NCBI RefSeq assembly: GCF_003591175.1
Contig: NZ_QYYG01000006.1
Coordinates: 186,001 to 250,000 of the forward strand
Reading direction: 5' to 3'
Origin: Serratia inhibens
GTDB taxonomy: Bacteria; Pseudomonadota; Gammaproteobacteria; Enterobacterales; Enterobacteriaceae
Length of the DNA stretch: 64,000 nucleotides
Every line of letters starts with the position of its first letter. Within the stretch, counting starts at the first letter, position 1. A program made the position numbers and the translations under genes. Positions 8,434 through 17,989 of the stretch are shown piece by piece. The notes under the pieces are model-generated. The model was not told the origin of the DNA, searched no databases, and saw only the letters and a program-made list of their open reading frames with translations.

Positions 8434-9786
8434 TTACGCGGCAGTGCTCGGGGCGTCCGACAAATTGCGGATCAGCAATGCGTAATTGAGATCGATATCC
8501 TGTGGGATCGGCAAATAAACGATATGACCGTTGCCGGGTGCCACGGCGATCGCTTCGCCTTTTTTATTTTGCATGCTCTCCAGAGTAAACAACACGTTAC
8601 CGCCGGGGGTCATCATCTCCACACTGTCGCCGATCATAAACTTGTTTTTCACGTCCACTTCCGCCCAGCCGTCGCGCCTTACGCCGGTGAATTCGCCGAC
8701 GAACTGCTGGCGTTCGGACAGCGAGGAGCCGTAATCGTAATTTTGCTGGGCTTCATGCACGTGACGGCGCAAGAATCCTTCGGTGTAGCCGCGGTGCGCC
8801 AAGCCTTCCAGCGTGGTAAGCAGCGTGGGGTCGAACGGCTTGCCTGCGACCGCATCGTCAATGGCGCGGCGGTAAACCTGTGCAGTGCGTGCGCAGTAGT
8901 AAAAGGACTTGGTGCGGCCTTCAATTTTCAGCGAATGCACGCCGAGTTGAGTCAGGCGCTCTACGTGCTGGATGGCGCGCAGGTCCTTCGAGTTCATGAT
9001 GTAGGTGCCGTGTTCATCTTCGAAGGCGCTCATGTATTCATCCGGCTTTTGCGCTTCGGAGAGCATGAATACCTTGTCGGTCGGTGCGCCGATACCCAGC
9101 GTCGGCTCGACGGTCTGCACCGGGATCGGCTCATGCAGATGCACGATGTTGCCGGTGTCATCCTCTTTGCCTTCTTCCGCCTTGTACTGCCAGCGGCAGG
9201 CGTTGGTGCAGGTGCCTTGGTTGGGATCGCGCTTGTTGATATAGCCGGACAGCAGGCAGCGGCCGGAGTAGGCCATGCACAGCGCGCCGTGGACGAAGAT
9301 TTCCAGCTCCATCTCGGGGACCTGGGCGCGGATCTCGGCGATCTCCTCCAGCGACAGCTCACGCGACAGGATCGCGCGCGTCAGCCCCATCTGCTGCCAG
9401 AACTTCACCGTCGCCCAGTTGACCGCATTGGCCTGCACCGACAGATGAATGTCCATCTGCGGGAAGGCTTCGCGCACCATCATGATCAGGCCGGGATCGG
9501 ACATGATCAGCGCATCCGGGCCCATGTCGATCACCGGCTTCAGGTCGCGTAGAAAGGTTTTCAGCTTGGCGTTGTGCGGAGCTATGTTCACCACCACGTA
9601 GAACTTCTTGCCCAGCGCGTGGGCTTCGTTGATCCCCTGCGCCAGATTCTCGTGATTGAATTCGTTGTTGCGCACCCGCAGGCTGTAACGCGGCTGGCCG
9701 GCATAAACCGCATCGGCGCCATAGGCAAAGGCGTAACGCATGTTTTTCAGCGTTCCGGCCGGGGAGAGAAGTTCCGGTGTAAACAT
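8434..9786 (-). CDS. trhP: tRNA 5-hydroxyuridine synthesis protein TrhP (YegQ), peptidase U32 family
   Basis: The product has 450 residues and starts MFTPELLSPAGTLKNMRYAF, the standard U32-family N-terminus. Conserved cysteines that would hold an Fe-S cluster are in HGALCMAYSGRCLLS (about 166-180) and NQGTCTNACRWQY (about 190-202). The U32 signature SLKIEGRTKSFYYCARTAQVYRRAID is near 265-290 (quoted motifs in pieces: EGRTKS, YYCARTAQVY). TrhP makes 5-hydroxyuridine at tRNA position 34 using prephenate, as a step to cmo5U. It is monocistronic here, and the gene order trhP-cyaR-yegS is conserved with E. coli. Confidence 0.93.
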   Translation of the reverse strand: MFTPELLSPAGTLKNMRYAFAYGADAVYAGQPRYSLRVRNNEFNHENLAQGINEAHALGKKFYVVVNIAPHNAKLKTFLRDLKPVIDMGPDALIMSDPGLIMMVREAFPQMDIHLSVQANAVNWATVKFWQQMGLTRAILSRELSLEEIAEIRAQVPEMELEIFVHGALCMAYSGRCLLSGYINKRDPNQGTCTNACRWQYKAEEGKEDDTGNIVHLHEPIPVQTVEPTLGIGAPTDKVFMLSEAQKPDEYMSAFEDEHGTYIMNSKDLRAIQHVERLTQLGVHSLKIEGRTKSFYYCARTAQVYRRAIDDAVAGKPFDPTLLTTLEGLAHRGYTEGFLRRHVHEAQQNYDYGSSLSERQQFVGEFTGVRRDGWAEVDVKNKFMIGDSVEMMTPGGNVLFTLESMQNKKGEAIAVAPGNGHIVYLPIPQDIDLNYALLIRNLSDAPSTAA

Positions 9787-9814
9787 AATGAGTCTCGGTC
9801 TGATTTCAGGTCAG

Positions 9815-9874
9815 TATACCTGTGTCTTGCAAGCCGCAGCGTTGTTGGCCGCAACATGAAAGCCAGTGGGTATA
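9815..9874. repeat. Short copy of an intergenic repeat with TATACC/GGTATA ends
   Basis: A 60-bp segment begins TATACC and ends GGTATA. Inside, the stretch AGCCGCAGCGTTGTTGGCCGC is nearly the same as the left part of the larger copy at 22491-22693 (ACCGCAGCGTTGTTGGCTGC). It looks like an internally deleted member of the same family. It lies in the promoter region of trhP, between trhP and the yegP terminator. Confidence 0.6.
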
Positions 9875-9980
9875 ACGCACCACCAAATGGCGCAGTAAAA
9901 GCGGGGGATTGTAGCGGCAGCGCGGCAAGAAATCAGCAGTTAACCGGATTTATTACAGGGGGATTGATCCCGGTCATAAG

Positions 9981-10008
9981 AAAAACGCGCGATGATGACC
10001 ATCGCGCG
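9981..10008 (-). terminator. Rho-independent terminator of yegP
   Basis: CGCGCGATG (9986-9994) pairs perfectly with CATCGCGCG (10000-10008). On the minus strand the stem is followed by TTTTT (9981-9985). It lies 13 nt past the yegP stop. Confidence 0.85.
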
Positions 10009-10021
10009 CCGGGTGACGTAG

Positions 10022-10360
10022 CTATGCGCTTAAATCGCGCACGTCAGTGCTCGGGCCGTTCTTGATCACCGACTGAATGCCGTTTTTCGCGGCAGTTTCA
10101 GAACTGTACATTTCACTGACGCCGATCACCTGATGGTTCTTGGCTTTCAGTACAAAGTAAGGTTGATTGCTGGCGCTGTGTTTCAATTCATACTGCGCTT
10201 CCTGGGGGGAGTTGGTTTGCACCGAGGCAATACCGTTTTCCGCCGAGGCTTTGCTGGCATACATCTCACTGCCCAGAATGATTTCGCCATTGCTGGCTTT
10301 CAGGTTGAAGTGGTATTGCCCATTCTTTGCTTTTTTCAGCTCATAGTGACCGATTGCCAT
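10022..10360 (-). CDS. yegP: YegP family protein (tandem DUF1508 domains)
   Basis: The product has 112 residues and resembles E. coli YegP (110). Two DUF1508 repeats are visible: YHFNLKASNGEIILGSEMYASKASAENGI in the first half (pieces: NLKASNGEIIL, SEMYASK) and YFVLKAKNHQVIGVSEMYSSE in the second (pieces: FVLKAKNHQVI, SEMYSSE). Each repeat is a small beta-hairpin unit with the pattern F-L-K-A-x-N-G/H-x-x-I. Function is unknown. The start is the ATG 8 nt after GGAG; an upstream 15-residue extension is unsupported. It is immediately downstream of the baeRS region in E. coli, and here vapBC lies between. Confidence 0.88.
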   Translation of the reverse strand: MAIGHYELKKAKNGQYHFNLKASNGEIILGSEMYASKASAENGIASVQTNSPQEAQYELKHSASNQPYFVLKAKNHQVIGVSEMYSSETAAKNGIQSVIKNGPSTDVRDLSA

Positions 10361-10710
10361 GTTTCCTCTCCTGTGGGTTCCGATAAGTGATGTAAGTGTA
10401 GCCAATAGCTTGAAATTGGGCGGCTAATAAACATCCCTTGCGCAGCATAGCCTAAAAAAGACGCAATTTTTTTGCGTTGGTGCTGAGTTTCATCAGCGAA
10501 GGGCACCAAAGCACGGGAAGCTAATGGCGATCCCGATGCCCCAAATTGCGCAGCTGGCCGCATATTGAATAACGCGGTATTCCCCGGAAGGGCATGGCGC
10601 GCTAAGGTTTGCCGCATCGCAAAGCAATGCGATTAAAAAACAAGCGAAGCATCTTGGCATCGACGCTGTACAGGCATATGCTTGGGCCTATGCCTGTCAG
10701 GAGGGTGCAG
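10361..10710. other. Intergenic region between yegP and vapB
   Basis: This divergent region must carry the yegP promoter (minus) and the vapBC promoter (plus). Besides the vapBC operator at its right end I see two small dyads: ACGCAA-T5-TTGCGT near 10465-10481, and ATCGCA-N6-TGCGAT near 10617-10634. Neither has a T-tract that would make it a terminator. No coding frame is convincing. Confidence 0.45.
10670..10697. promoter_or_regulatory. vapBC autoregulatory operator (perfect inverted repeat)
   Basis: ACAGGCATA (10670-10678) and TATGCCTGT (10689-10697) form a perfect 9-bp inverted repeat with a 10-bp spacer. It ends 13 bp before the vapB ATG and so would overlap the promoter or leader. VapB antitoxins of the AbrB type bind such dyads with VapC as co-repressor, so an operator role is likely. 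Confidence 0.6.
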
Positions 10711-10974
10711 ATGGAAAGAATCGCAAAGCTGTTTAAAAATGGCAGAAATCAGGCGGTGAGGTTACCCGTGGAATTTGAATTTGACACAGACCGCGTGTAT
10801 ATCCGCCGCGATCGGGAGGGGAATGTGATTTTATCTAAATACCCGGCAAAACCGGACAGTTGGGAGCCGCTGTTGAACATCATCGCCAAAACGCCGGTAC
10901 CGCATGATTTTCTGGGCGCGGATGAACGCCAACAGGGCATTGCCGACCGGGATCCTTTCGCAGAGGAAGAGTAA
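10711..10974 (+). CDS. vapB: VapB-type antitoxin (AbrB-like DNA-binding)
   Basis: The product has 87 residues. The N-terminal SpoVT/AbrB swapped-hairpin domain reads MERIAKLFKNGRNQAVRLP, the hallmark of enterobacterial VapB. An acidic C-terminal tail (ADERQQGIADRDPFAEEE) would wrap and block the toxin. AGGAGG lies 7 nt before this ATG, which decides the start over a 34-residue longer frame. The vapC start follows 2 nt after the stop, so the pair is one operon. It is inserted between baeR and yegP, which are neighbours in E. coli, indicating acquisition at this point or loss elsewhere. Confidence 0.9.
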   Translation: MERIAKLFKNGRNQAVRLPVEFEFDTDRVYIRRDREGNVILSKYPAKPDSWEPLLNIIAKTPVPHDFLGADERQQGIADRDPFAEEE

Positions 10975-10976
10975 GC

Positions 10977-11366
10977 ATGTATATGTTTGACACCAATACC
11001 GTGAGCCACCTGTTTCGCAGGCACCCAGGTTTGCTGAGTGCGATGGAAAAGGTGCCGCCTTCCACCGTATGCATTTCCAGCATCACGGAGGCGGAGCTGC
11101 TTTTTGGCGTGGCCAAACGGCAGAGTAAAGCGTTGAAAGCCATGGTAACGGCGTTTTTAGCCGCGGTGACCGTTTATGACTGGGATAGCGAAGCTGCCCG
11201 CTGTTATGGCGTAATGCGGGCGAGCATGGAGAAAAAAGGCAAAGTCCTGGGCGCGCTGGACCAGTTGATTGCCGCGCATGCGCTTAGCCGGGGCGCGACA
11301 ATGGTCACTAGCGATCGGGCCTTCGGCATGGTGTCCGGGCTGGACGTTGAAGACTGGACCCTATAG
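10977..11366 (+). CDS. vapC: VapC-type PIN-domain ribonuclease toxin
   Basis: The product has 129 residues and a full PIN domain: [13 protein letters not shown] with the first catalytic Asp (residue 5), [11 protein letters not shown] with the Glu (about 40), [13 protein letters not shown] with the second Asp (about 96) and VTSDRAF with the last acidic residue (about 113). The family cuts RNA, and enterobacterial VapC cuts initiator tRNA in the anticodon loop. All acidic residues are kept, so the toxin should be active. Its end overlaps the convergent baeR by 6 nt, which leaves no terminator between them. Confidence 0.92.
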   Translation: MYMFDTNTVSHLFRRHPGLLSAMEKVPPSTVCISSITEAELLFGVAKRQSKALKAMVTAFLAAVTVYDWDSEAARCYGVMRASMEKKGKVLGALDQLIAAHALSRGATMVTSDRAFGMVSGLDVEDWTL

Positions 11367-12080
11367 GCCGTTTATCAGTCGACAAGGTTCGGATTCCCAA
11401 CGATAGCCCACGCCGTATACCGAGCGAATAAACGACTTTTCACCGTCGATCAGCTCCAGCTTGCGCCGCAGGTTTTTGATATGGCTGTCGATGGTTCGGT
11501 CGGTCACCACCCGGTAGTCGTCATACAGATTATTCAGCAATTGCTCACGCGAGAAGACGTTGCCCGGCTGGCTGGCCAGGGTCTTCAACAGACGGAATTC
11601 CGCCGGGGTGAGATCCAGCATCTGGCCCTGATAGCTGGCCTGAAAGCGCGGTTCGTCGATATGCAACTGCGTTTCTTCCTGCTGGTTTTCCAGCGGCCGG
11701 TAGCAGCGGCGCAAAATGGTTTTCACCCGTGCCACCACTTCTCGCGGGCTGTAAGGCTTGCAGATGTAATCGTCCGCGCCAATTTCCAGCCCCAGCAGGC
11801 GATCGATCTCCTCAATCTTCGCCGTCACCATCACCACCGGGACATCGGTAAAACGGCGCAACTCGCGGCACACCGTCAACCCGTCGCTGCCCGGCAGCAT
11901 TAAATCCAGCAGGATCAGCGCCGGGGAGTGTTCATGCACCGCCGGCACCACCTCGCTGCCGTTGGTCAGCCAGCGGGTGGCGTATCCGGCGGCCTGCAGA
12001 TAGTCCACCAGCAGTTGGCCCAGCTTGGGTTCATCTTCAACAATCATGATTTGCAACGGCTGATTCTGGGATTCCATCAT
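11361..12080 (-). CDS. baeR: Two-component response regulator BaeR
   Basis: The product has 239 residues: a receiver domain with phospho-acceptor Asp59 ([11 protein letters not shown]) and conserved VTA/K residues, then an OmpR-type winged helix ([17 protein letters not shown], and [15 protein letters not shown] near residues 190-205). BaeR activates mdtABCD, acrD and spy in E. coli on envelope stress caused by indole, tannins, zinc or copper. The start overlaps the baeS stop (ATGA-type), so it is the last gene of the mdtABCD-baeSR operon. The 3' end overlaps vapC on the other strand. Confidence 0.95.
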   Translation of the reverse strand: MMESQNQPLQIMIVEDEPKLGQLLVDYLQAAGYATRWLTNGSEVVPAVHEHSPALILLDLMLPGSDGLTVCRELRRFTDVPVVMVTAKIEEIDRLLGLEIGADDYICKPYSPREVVARVKTILRRCYRPLENQQEETQLHIDEPRFQASYQGQMLDLTPAEFRLLKTLASQPGNVFSREQLLNNLYDDYRVVTDRTIDSHIKNLRRKLELIDGEKSFIRSVYGVGYRWESEPCRLINGL

Positions 12081-13459
12081 GGCGCCTTATTCATTATCGG
12101 GGTGGCAAATTCTACTGTAATCTGCACGCCGCCCAAAGGCGAGTGCGCAGCAAAGATCCGGCCGTTGTGGGCTTCCACGATGTTTTGACAGATCGACAAC
12201 CCCAGACCGGAACCGCCGCTGGCACGGTTGCGCGAACCTTCGGTGCGGTAGAAGCGTTCGAAAATGCGCGCCAGCTGTTCGTCGGTGACGCCCGGCCCGC
12301 TGTCCCGCCAGTAAAGCCGCAGTTGGCCCGGCAACTGTTCTGCGCCAATCTCCAGCCTACCGCCGGCGTCGGTGTAACGCAGGCTGTTCTCCAGCAGGTT
12401 GTTGAACAACTGATTGAGACGATCGGGATCGCCGAACAGCGGCGCCTGTTCCGGCAACAAGGTGACGATCTCGAGCCCTTTGGCGCGAAAACGCTCGCGA
12501 AAGGCGGCGACCGCAATTTGCAGCAAATGCACGCAGTCCACCGCCGATTTACGGTAGGCCAGCGCGCCGAGATCGGACAGCGAAAGCTGATGCAGATCGT
12601 CCACCAGCTTGGTCAGGGTGGTGACTTCCGCCTGCAACGAGCTGAGTGAGGCCTGCGTCGGCTGGCGCACGCCGTCCTGCAATGCCTCCAGTTCGCCACG
12701 CAGCACCGCCAGCGGGGTGCGCAACTCGTGCGACACGTCGGCCATAAAAGCGCGCCGCATCTGCTCGTTTTTTTCCAGCGAGGTGGCGAGCTGATTGAAA
12801 TCCTGCGCCAGGCGGCCGAGCTCATCCTGGCTGTCGACGGTCACGCGGGTGCTGAAATCACCGGCAGCCAGCCGGTGGGTGCCGGCGACCAGCCGTTTGA
12901 CCGGTGCCAACAGCCCGCGCGACATCAGCCAGGTTACCGCCGCCGCCAGCAGCGTGGAGAGGGCGACTATCATCCAGCTGGTGCGTTTTTGCTGCTGATC
13001 GAAATTGATATCGGTATTGCGGGTCAGCCGCTCGACCGGCGTGGTGATCACCCAGCCGACGATTTCGTTGTTGTAGCGGATCGGGTGGCGCGGGCCTTCT
13101 TTGGGCACCGGGCCGGAATGCCCCACCAGTCGGTTGAATTGGTTGTCCACCACCCAAAACTGAGTGCGCCAGCCTTTGGGCGGCAGATTGTGGCTGCTGT
13201 CGCTGTTTTGTTCGAACGAGCGCATGATCTGGAAAACCACCTGATCGTTATTGCGCAGGAAAGCCCAGTTGCCGTGTTGGCTGTACTGCTCTTCCAGCGC
13301 TTCGCTCAGCATGTTGGTGCGCTGCTCGTTGCTGTGCTTGATGTAGTCGATGAAGCCGCGTTCAAAACTGACGCGCACACCCCAATGCATGGTGATCAGC
13401 ACCAGCATGCAGGTGGCGAAGATGGCCAGGAACAGTTTCCCGGTAATGCCTATTCTCAT
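12077..13459 (-). CDS. baeS: Sensor histidine kinase BaeS
   Basis: The product has 460 residues. It contains a first membrane helix (about 9-28), a periplasmic sensor region (about 29-160), a second helix (about 161-180), a HAMP domain (about 181-232), the H-box with phosphorylated His244 in [12 protein letters not shown], and the ATPase N/G boxes ([20 protein letters not shown]). It senses envelope damage and phosphorylates BaeR. It overlaps mdtD upstream and baeR downstream by four bases each, so the genes are likely translationally coupled. Confidence 0.95.
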   Translation of the reverse strand: MRIGITGKLFLAIFATCMLVLITMHWGVRVSFERGFIDYIKHSNEQRTNMLSEALEEQYSQHGNWAFLRNNDQVVFQIMRSFEQNSDSSHNLPPKGWRTQFWVVDNQFNRLVGHSGPVPKEGPRHPIRYNNEIVGWVITTPVERLTRNTDINFDQQQKRTSWMIVALSTLLAAAVTWLMSRGLLAPVKRLVAGTHRLAAGDFSTRVTVDSQDELGRLAQDFNQLATSLEKNEQMRRAFMADVSHELRTPLAVLRGELEALQDGVRQPTQASLSSLQAEVTTLTKLVDDLHQLSLSDLGALAYRKSAVDCVHLLQIAVAAFRERFRAKGLEIVTLLPEQAPLFGDPDRLNQLFNNLLENSLRYTDAGGRLEIGAEQLPGQLRLYWRDSGPGVTDEQLARIFERFYRTEGSRNRASGGSGLGLSICQNIVEAHNGRIFAAHSPLGGVQITVEFATPIMNKAP

Positions 13460-14889
13460 TTTTGTAACCTCGTTGAGCCGGTGCCCGGCTCTTTGGTCAG
13501 CGTACGGTTTGGTGCGCTATCCGGCGGTACGCGGGCGAAGGCCAGCGCGGGCAGGGCGATGATTAGCGCCATACAGCCGTAGCTGTAAATAAATGCGCTG
13601 TGTATCGCCGGGCTGTCGGTGACCACTTGGTGATGGGCAAAGCTGCCAATCAGGATCCCGGCGATGCTGACGCCGAGGCTCATGGACAGCTGCATCACCA
13701 TCGACAGCAGGCTGTTGCCGCTGCTGGCCAGCCGGTCCGGCAGATCCTTCAGCGTCAGGGTATTCATTGCCGAGAAGCGCAGCGAGTTGACCATGCCCTG
13801 GAAGAACAGCACCACCGGCAGCAGCCAGATCCAGCCGATCATCGCTACCAGCGGGAAGCTCAGGCTGATCAACGCCAGCATCAGCGTGGCGGCCACCAGC
13901 ACGTTGCGGTAACCGAAACGGTTAACCACCCGCACCACGATACGCTTCATCCCCATGCTGCCGATAATCATCGGGATCATCATCAGCCCGGCGTGGAACG
14001 GGGAAAAACCCATGCCCACCTGCATGAACAGCGGGGTCATAAACGGCAGCATACCGCTGCCGATGCGGCCCAGCAGGCTGGCGGTCAGCCCCACCTTGTA
14101 GGTTTGGGTCCTGAACAGCCGCAGGGAGAACAGCGCCCGGCCGTTACCGCGGGCATGCCACCAGTAACCTGCCAGCGCCGCAATGCCCATCGCCACCAGC
14201 CCGACGATAGTGGCGATGGACAGCCCCATGCCCTTGTGGCCGTCAAGCGCCAGCGTCAGCGTCGCCATACCGATCGCCAGCATGATAAAGCCGCCGAGGT
14301 CGAAACGCCGGGTCTGCATGCGGTAGTTGGGCATCAGCAGCAGCGTGGCGATGGCACCGGCAATGCCGACCGGGATATTGATCAGGAAAATCCAGTGCCA
14401 ACTGGCGTACTGCACCAAAAAACCGCCCAGCGCCGGCCCCATCAGCGGGCCGATCTGGCCAGGCAGGGTGACGAAGGTCATCGCCGCCATATATTGCTCG
14501 CGCGGCACGATCTTCATTACCGTCAGGCGGCCGACCGGCACCATCATCGCGCCGCCGATGCCCTGGATCACGCGCGAAGCGATCAACTCATTCAGGGTTT
14601 CCGAACGGGCGCACAGGATTGAACCCAGGGTGAACAGCACTATGGCGCTGAAGAACACCCGTTGCACCCCAACCCGGTCCGCCAGCCAGCCGCTGGCAGG
14701 CAGCATCACGGCTACCGTCAGCACGTAGGAGACGATCACCGACTGCATGCGCAGCGGGTTCTCCCCCAAGCTGGCGGCCATCGACGGCAGGGCGGTATTG
14801 ACGATGGTGGTGTCCAGCGCCTGCATAAAGAAGCCGAACGCCACGATCCAGAGTTGCCATTGTACTGAGGCGGTGCGTTTTATGATCAT
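13456..14889 (-). CDS. mdtD: Putative MFS multidrug transporter MdtD (14-TM DHA2 family)
   Basis: The product has 477 residues with about 14 hydrophobic segments. The DHA2 signatures [19 protein letters not shown] (helix 1), [13 protein letters not shown] and motif C ([23 protein letters not shown]; pieces GPALGGFLV and [10 protein letters not shown]) are clear. In E. coli MdtD is in the mdtABC operon but is not needed for resistance and has been linked to citrate/iron export. The gene starts 20 nt after the mdtC stop and overlaps baeS. Confidence 0.92.
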   Translation of the reverse strand: MIIKRTASVQWQLWIVAFGFFMQALDTTIVNTALPSMAASLGENPLRMQSVIVSYVLTVAVMLPASGWLADRVGVQRVFFSAIVLFTLGSILCARSETLNELIASRVIQGIGGAMMVPVGRLTVMKIVPREQYMAAMTFVTLPGQIGPLMGPALGGFLVQYASWHWIFLINIPVGIAGAIATLLLMPNYRMQTRRFDLGGFIMLAIGMATLTLALDGHKGMGLSIATIVGLVAMGIAALAGYWWHARGNGRALFSLRLFRTQTYKVGLTASLLGRIGSGMLPFMTPLFMQVGMGFSPFHAGLMMIPMIIGSMGMKRIVVRVVNRFGYRNVLVAATLMLALISLSFPLVAMIGWIWLLPVVLFFQGMVNSLRFSAMNTLTLKDLPDRLASSGNSLLSMVMQLSMSLGVSIAGILIGSFAHHQVVTDSPAIHSAFIYSYGCMALIIALPALAFARVPPDSAPNRTLTKEPGTGSTRLQK

Positions 14890-14908
14890 CAGTCAACCGG
14901 GTTAATCA

Positions 14909-17900
14909 TTAGTGAGGTAGCGGATCCAACTTCTTGCCGCGCCGGAACTTCATCTGCAGCCGGTCAAAATACAGATACACCACCGGCGTGGTGTACAGCG
15001 TCAGCAACTGGCTCATTATCAGACCGCCGGCGATGGTGATGCCGAGCGGCTGGCGCAGCTCCGCGCCGTCACCGCTGGTCAGCACCAACGGCAGTGCGCC
15101 GAACAGCGCCGCCAGCGTGGTCATCATGATCGGCCTAAAACGCAGCAAACAGGCCTGGAAAATGGCTTCTCGTGCGCTGATGCCGCCGTTGCGCTGCGCA
15201 TCGAGGGCGAAGTCGACCATCATGATGGCGTTCTTCTTTACGATGCCGATCAACAGCATAATGCCGATCAACGCGATCAGGCTGAAAGGTGCGCCAAACA
15301 GCTCCAGCGCCAGCAGCGCGCCGACCCCGGCGGAAGGCAGGGTCGACAAAATCGTCAGCGGGTGAATATAGCTCTCGTAGAGCACGCCGAGCACGATATA
15401 CACCGTGGCGATCGCGGCGGCGATCAGGAACAGCTGGGATTTCAGCGTATCCTGGAATACCTGCGCGGTACCGGCAAAGGCACCGCGCACCGTGGAGGGT
15501 ACGCCGAGCGTCGTCATGGCGCGTTCCACCGCGGCGGTGGCGTCTGACAAGCTGCCGCCGTCCGGCAGGTTAAAGGAGATGGTCGAGGCCGCCGACAGCC
15601 CCTGATGGTTGACCGACAGCGGCGCATTGGCCGGCTGCCAGCGGGCGAAATAGGCCAGCGGGATCGCCTTGCCGTCTTTGTTTATCACGAACATCTTGTC
15701 CAGCGAGCTGACGTCCTGGGTATAGGGCGGCGCCACTTCCATCACCACCTTGTACTGATTGAGCGGCTGATAGATGGTGGAAATCTGCCGCTGGCCGAAG
15801 GCGTTGTTCAGCAGGGCGTTGGCGTCGGAGACCGAAATACCGAGCCGTGACATGGTTTCACGGTCGTAGATCAGATCCATTTCCGAGCCTTTGTCCTGCT
15901 GATCGGAGTTGACGTCCGCCAGCTCCGGCAGCGCGGCCAGCGCGGTACGGATTTTCGGCTCCCATTCGCGCAGCGCGGCGAGATCGTCTGCCAGCAGCGT
16001 GTACTGGTAGCTGGCGTTGGATTGCCGGCCGCCGACGCGGATATCCTGCACCGCCATCAGGAACAGGCTGGCCCCCGGCTCCTTCGCCAGCCGGGCGCGC
16101 AGCCGGGCGATCACCTTCTGCGCGTCATCGCTGCGTACCGAAAGCGGCTTCAGCGAGATAAACATCGACCCGCTGTTGGTGCGCGAACCGCCGGTAAAAC
16201 CGGTGACGTTTTCCACGTCCTTGTCTTCACGCACGATCTTCATGAAGTCTTCCAGTTTGACGCGCATCGCCTGAAAAGAAATGCTCTGGTCAGCCTGGAT
16301 AAAGCCCAGCAGGCGGCCGGTATCCTGTTCGGGGAAAAAGGTTTTCGGGATGCTGACATACAGCCAGACGTTGAGCGCGATGGTGGCGCAAAATATCGCC
16401 AGCACCCACCGCGAGTGGCCGAGCACCCAATTCAGCGAGCGGCCGTAGCCCTGTTGCAAGGCCAGCAACATTTTGCCGAAGCCGCGAATGCGCCGCTGCG
16501 CGCGCGCCGGCTGGTGGCGCAGCAGGTAGGCGCACATCATTGGCGTCAGCGTCAGCGAGACGATCAGCGACAGCCCTATCGACACCGACAGGGTGACGGC
16601 GAACTCGCGAAACAGCCGCCCGGGCAGGCCGTCCATCAGCAGCAACGGGATAAACACCGCTACCAGCGACACGCTCATCGACAGCACGGTAAAGCCGACT
16701 TCCCGCACCCCTTGCAGCGCGGCGTTGAGCGGCTTCATGCCGGCCTCGACGTGGCGCGAGATATTCTCCAGCACCACGATGGCGTCATCGACCACAAAGC
16801 CGGTGGCGATGGTCAGCGCCATCAACGACAGGTTATTCAGGCTGAAACCGCACAGGTACATGGCGGCGAAGGAGCCGATCAGCGACACCGGCACCGCGAC
16901 CGCCGGGATCAGCGTGGCGCGGCCGGAGCGCAGGAAGATGAACACCACCAGGATCACCAAACCTATGGCGATCACCAGCGATTGCTCCACTTCCGCCAGC
17001 GAGGCGCGAATGGTCGGCGAACGGTCCTGGGCGATATTCAGCTGGATTGACGCCGGAATACTGTCCTGCAACGTCGGCAACTCGGCGCGAATGCGATCGA
17101 CGGTTTCAATGATGTTGGCGTCAGGCGCACGGCTGATCGCCAGAATAATCGCCGGCCTGGCGTTGGTCATGCCGGCGTTGCGCACGTCCTGTACCGAGTC
17201 TTTGACCTCGGCCACATCCCCCAGCCGCACCGCCGAGCCGTTGTTGTAGTGGATAATCAACGGCCGATAGGCATCGGCGGTTTTCAGCTCGTCATTGGCC
17301 TGTATTTGCCAGCGCTGCTGCGGGCTTTCCACCGATCCCTGCGGCCTGCGCACGTTGGCGCCGCTGATGGCCTGGCGCACGGCATCCAGCGATACGCCCT
17401 GGTTGAACAGGGCGGTCGGGTTCAACTCCACCCGCACCGCAGGCAGCGAGCTGCCGCCGACCGAGACGTCGCCCACGCCTTCGGTCTGGGCGATTTTCTG
17501 CGCCAGTTGGGTGGAAGCAAAGTCGTACAGTTGGCCCTGGCTGTAGGTTTCCGAGGTCAGCGTCAGGATCATGATCGGCGCGTCGGACGGGTTGACCTTA
17601 CGGTAGCTGGGGCGGTTCGGCATGCCGGTGGGCAGCAGGCTTTGCGCGGCGTTGATTGCCGCCTGCACGTCACGGGCGGCACCGTTGATATCGCGATTGA
17701 GATCGAATTGCAGGATCACCCGCGTGCTGCCCAGCGAGCTCATCGAGGTCATCTCATTGACCCCGGCAATCCTCCCCAGCGCACGTTCCAGCGGTGTTGC
17801 CACCGACGAGGCCATGGTTTCCGGGTCGGCGCCCGGCAACGAGGCGCTGATCGAAATCACCGGGTAATCGACCTGCGGCAGCGGCGAGACCGGCAGCAGG

Positions 17901-17989
17901 CTAAAGCCAATCACGCCGCTGATGGCTATCGCCAGCGTCAGCAGCGTGGTGGCGACCGGCCGGTAGATGAACAGGGCGAAGAATTTCAC
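14909..17989 (-). CDS. mdtC: RND multidrug efflux permease subunit MdtC
   Basis: The product has 1026 residues, the standard MdtC length, with 12 membrane helices in two repeats and two large periplasmic loops. The start ([20 protein letters not shown]), [20 protein letters not shown] (TM4 proton-relay aspartates) and [14 protein letters not shown] (TM10 lysine) are typical. MdtB and MdtC form a B2C heterotrimer; in E. coli MdtC does the substrate export. It overlaps the mdtB stop by four bases. Confidence 0.95.
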   Translation of the reverse strand: MKFFALFIYRPVATTLLTLAIAISGVIGFSLLPVSPLPQVDYPVISISASLPGADPETMASSVATPLERALGRIAGVNEMTSMSSLGSTRVILQFDLNRDINGAARDVQAAINAAQSLLPTGMPNRPSYRKVNPSDAPIMILTLTSETYSQGQLYDFASTQLAQKIAQTEGVGDVSVGGSSLPAVRVELNPTALFNQGVSLDAVRQAISGANVRRPQGSVESPQQRWQIQANDELKTADAYRPLIIHYNNGSAVRLGDVAEVKDSVQDVRNAGMTNARPAIILAISRAPDANIIETVDRIRAELPTLQDSIPASIQLNIAQDRSPTIRASLAEVEQSLVIAIGLVILVVFIFLRSGRATLIPAVAVPVSLIGSFAAMYLCGFSLNNLSLMALTIATGFVVDDAIVVLENISRHVEAGMKPLNAALQGVREVGFTVLSMSVSLVAVFIPLLLMDGLPGRLFREFAVTLSVSIGLSLIVSLTLTPMMCAYLLRHQPARAQRRIRGFGKMLLALQQGYGRSLNWVLGHSRWVLAIFCATIALNVWLYVSIPKTFFPEQDTGRLLGFIQADQSISFQAMRVKLEDFMKIVREDKDVENVTGFTGGSRTNSGSMFISLKPLSVRSDDAQKVIARLRARLAKEPGASLFLMAVQDIRVGGRQSNASYQYTLLADDLAALREWEPKIRTALAALPELADVNSDQQDKGSEMDLIYDRETMSRLGISVSDANALLNNAFGQRQISTIYQPLNQYKVVMEVAPPYTQDVSSLDKMFVINKDGKAIPLAYFARWQPANAPLSVNHQGLSAASTISFNLPDGGSLSDATAAVERAMTTLGVPSTVRGAFAGTAQVFQDTLKSQLFLIAAAIATVYIVLGVLYESYIHPLTILSTLPSAGVGALLALELFGAPFSLIALIGIMLLIGIVKKNAIMMVDFALDAQRNGGISAREAIFQACLLRFRPIMMTTLAALFGALPLVLTSGDGAELRQPLGITIAGGLIMSQLLTLYTTPVVYLYFDRLQMKFRRGKKLDPLPH

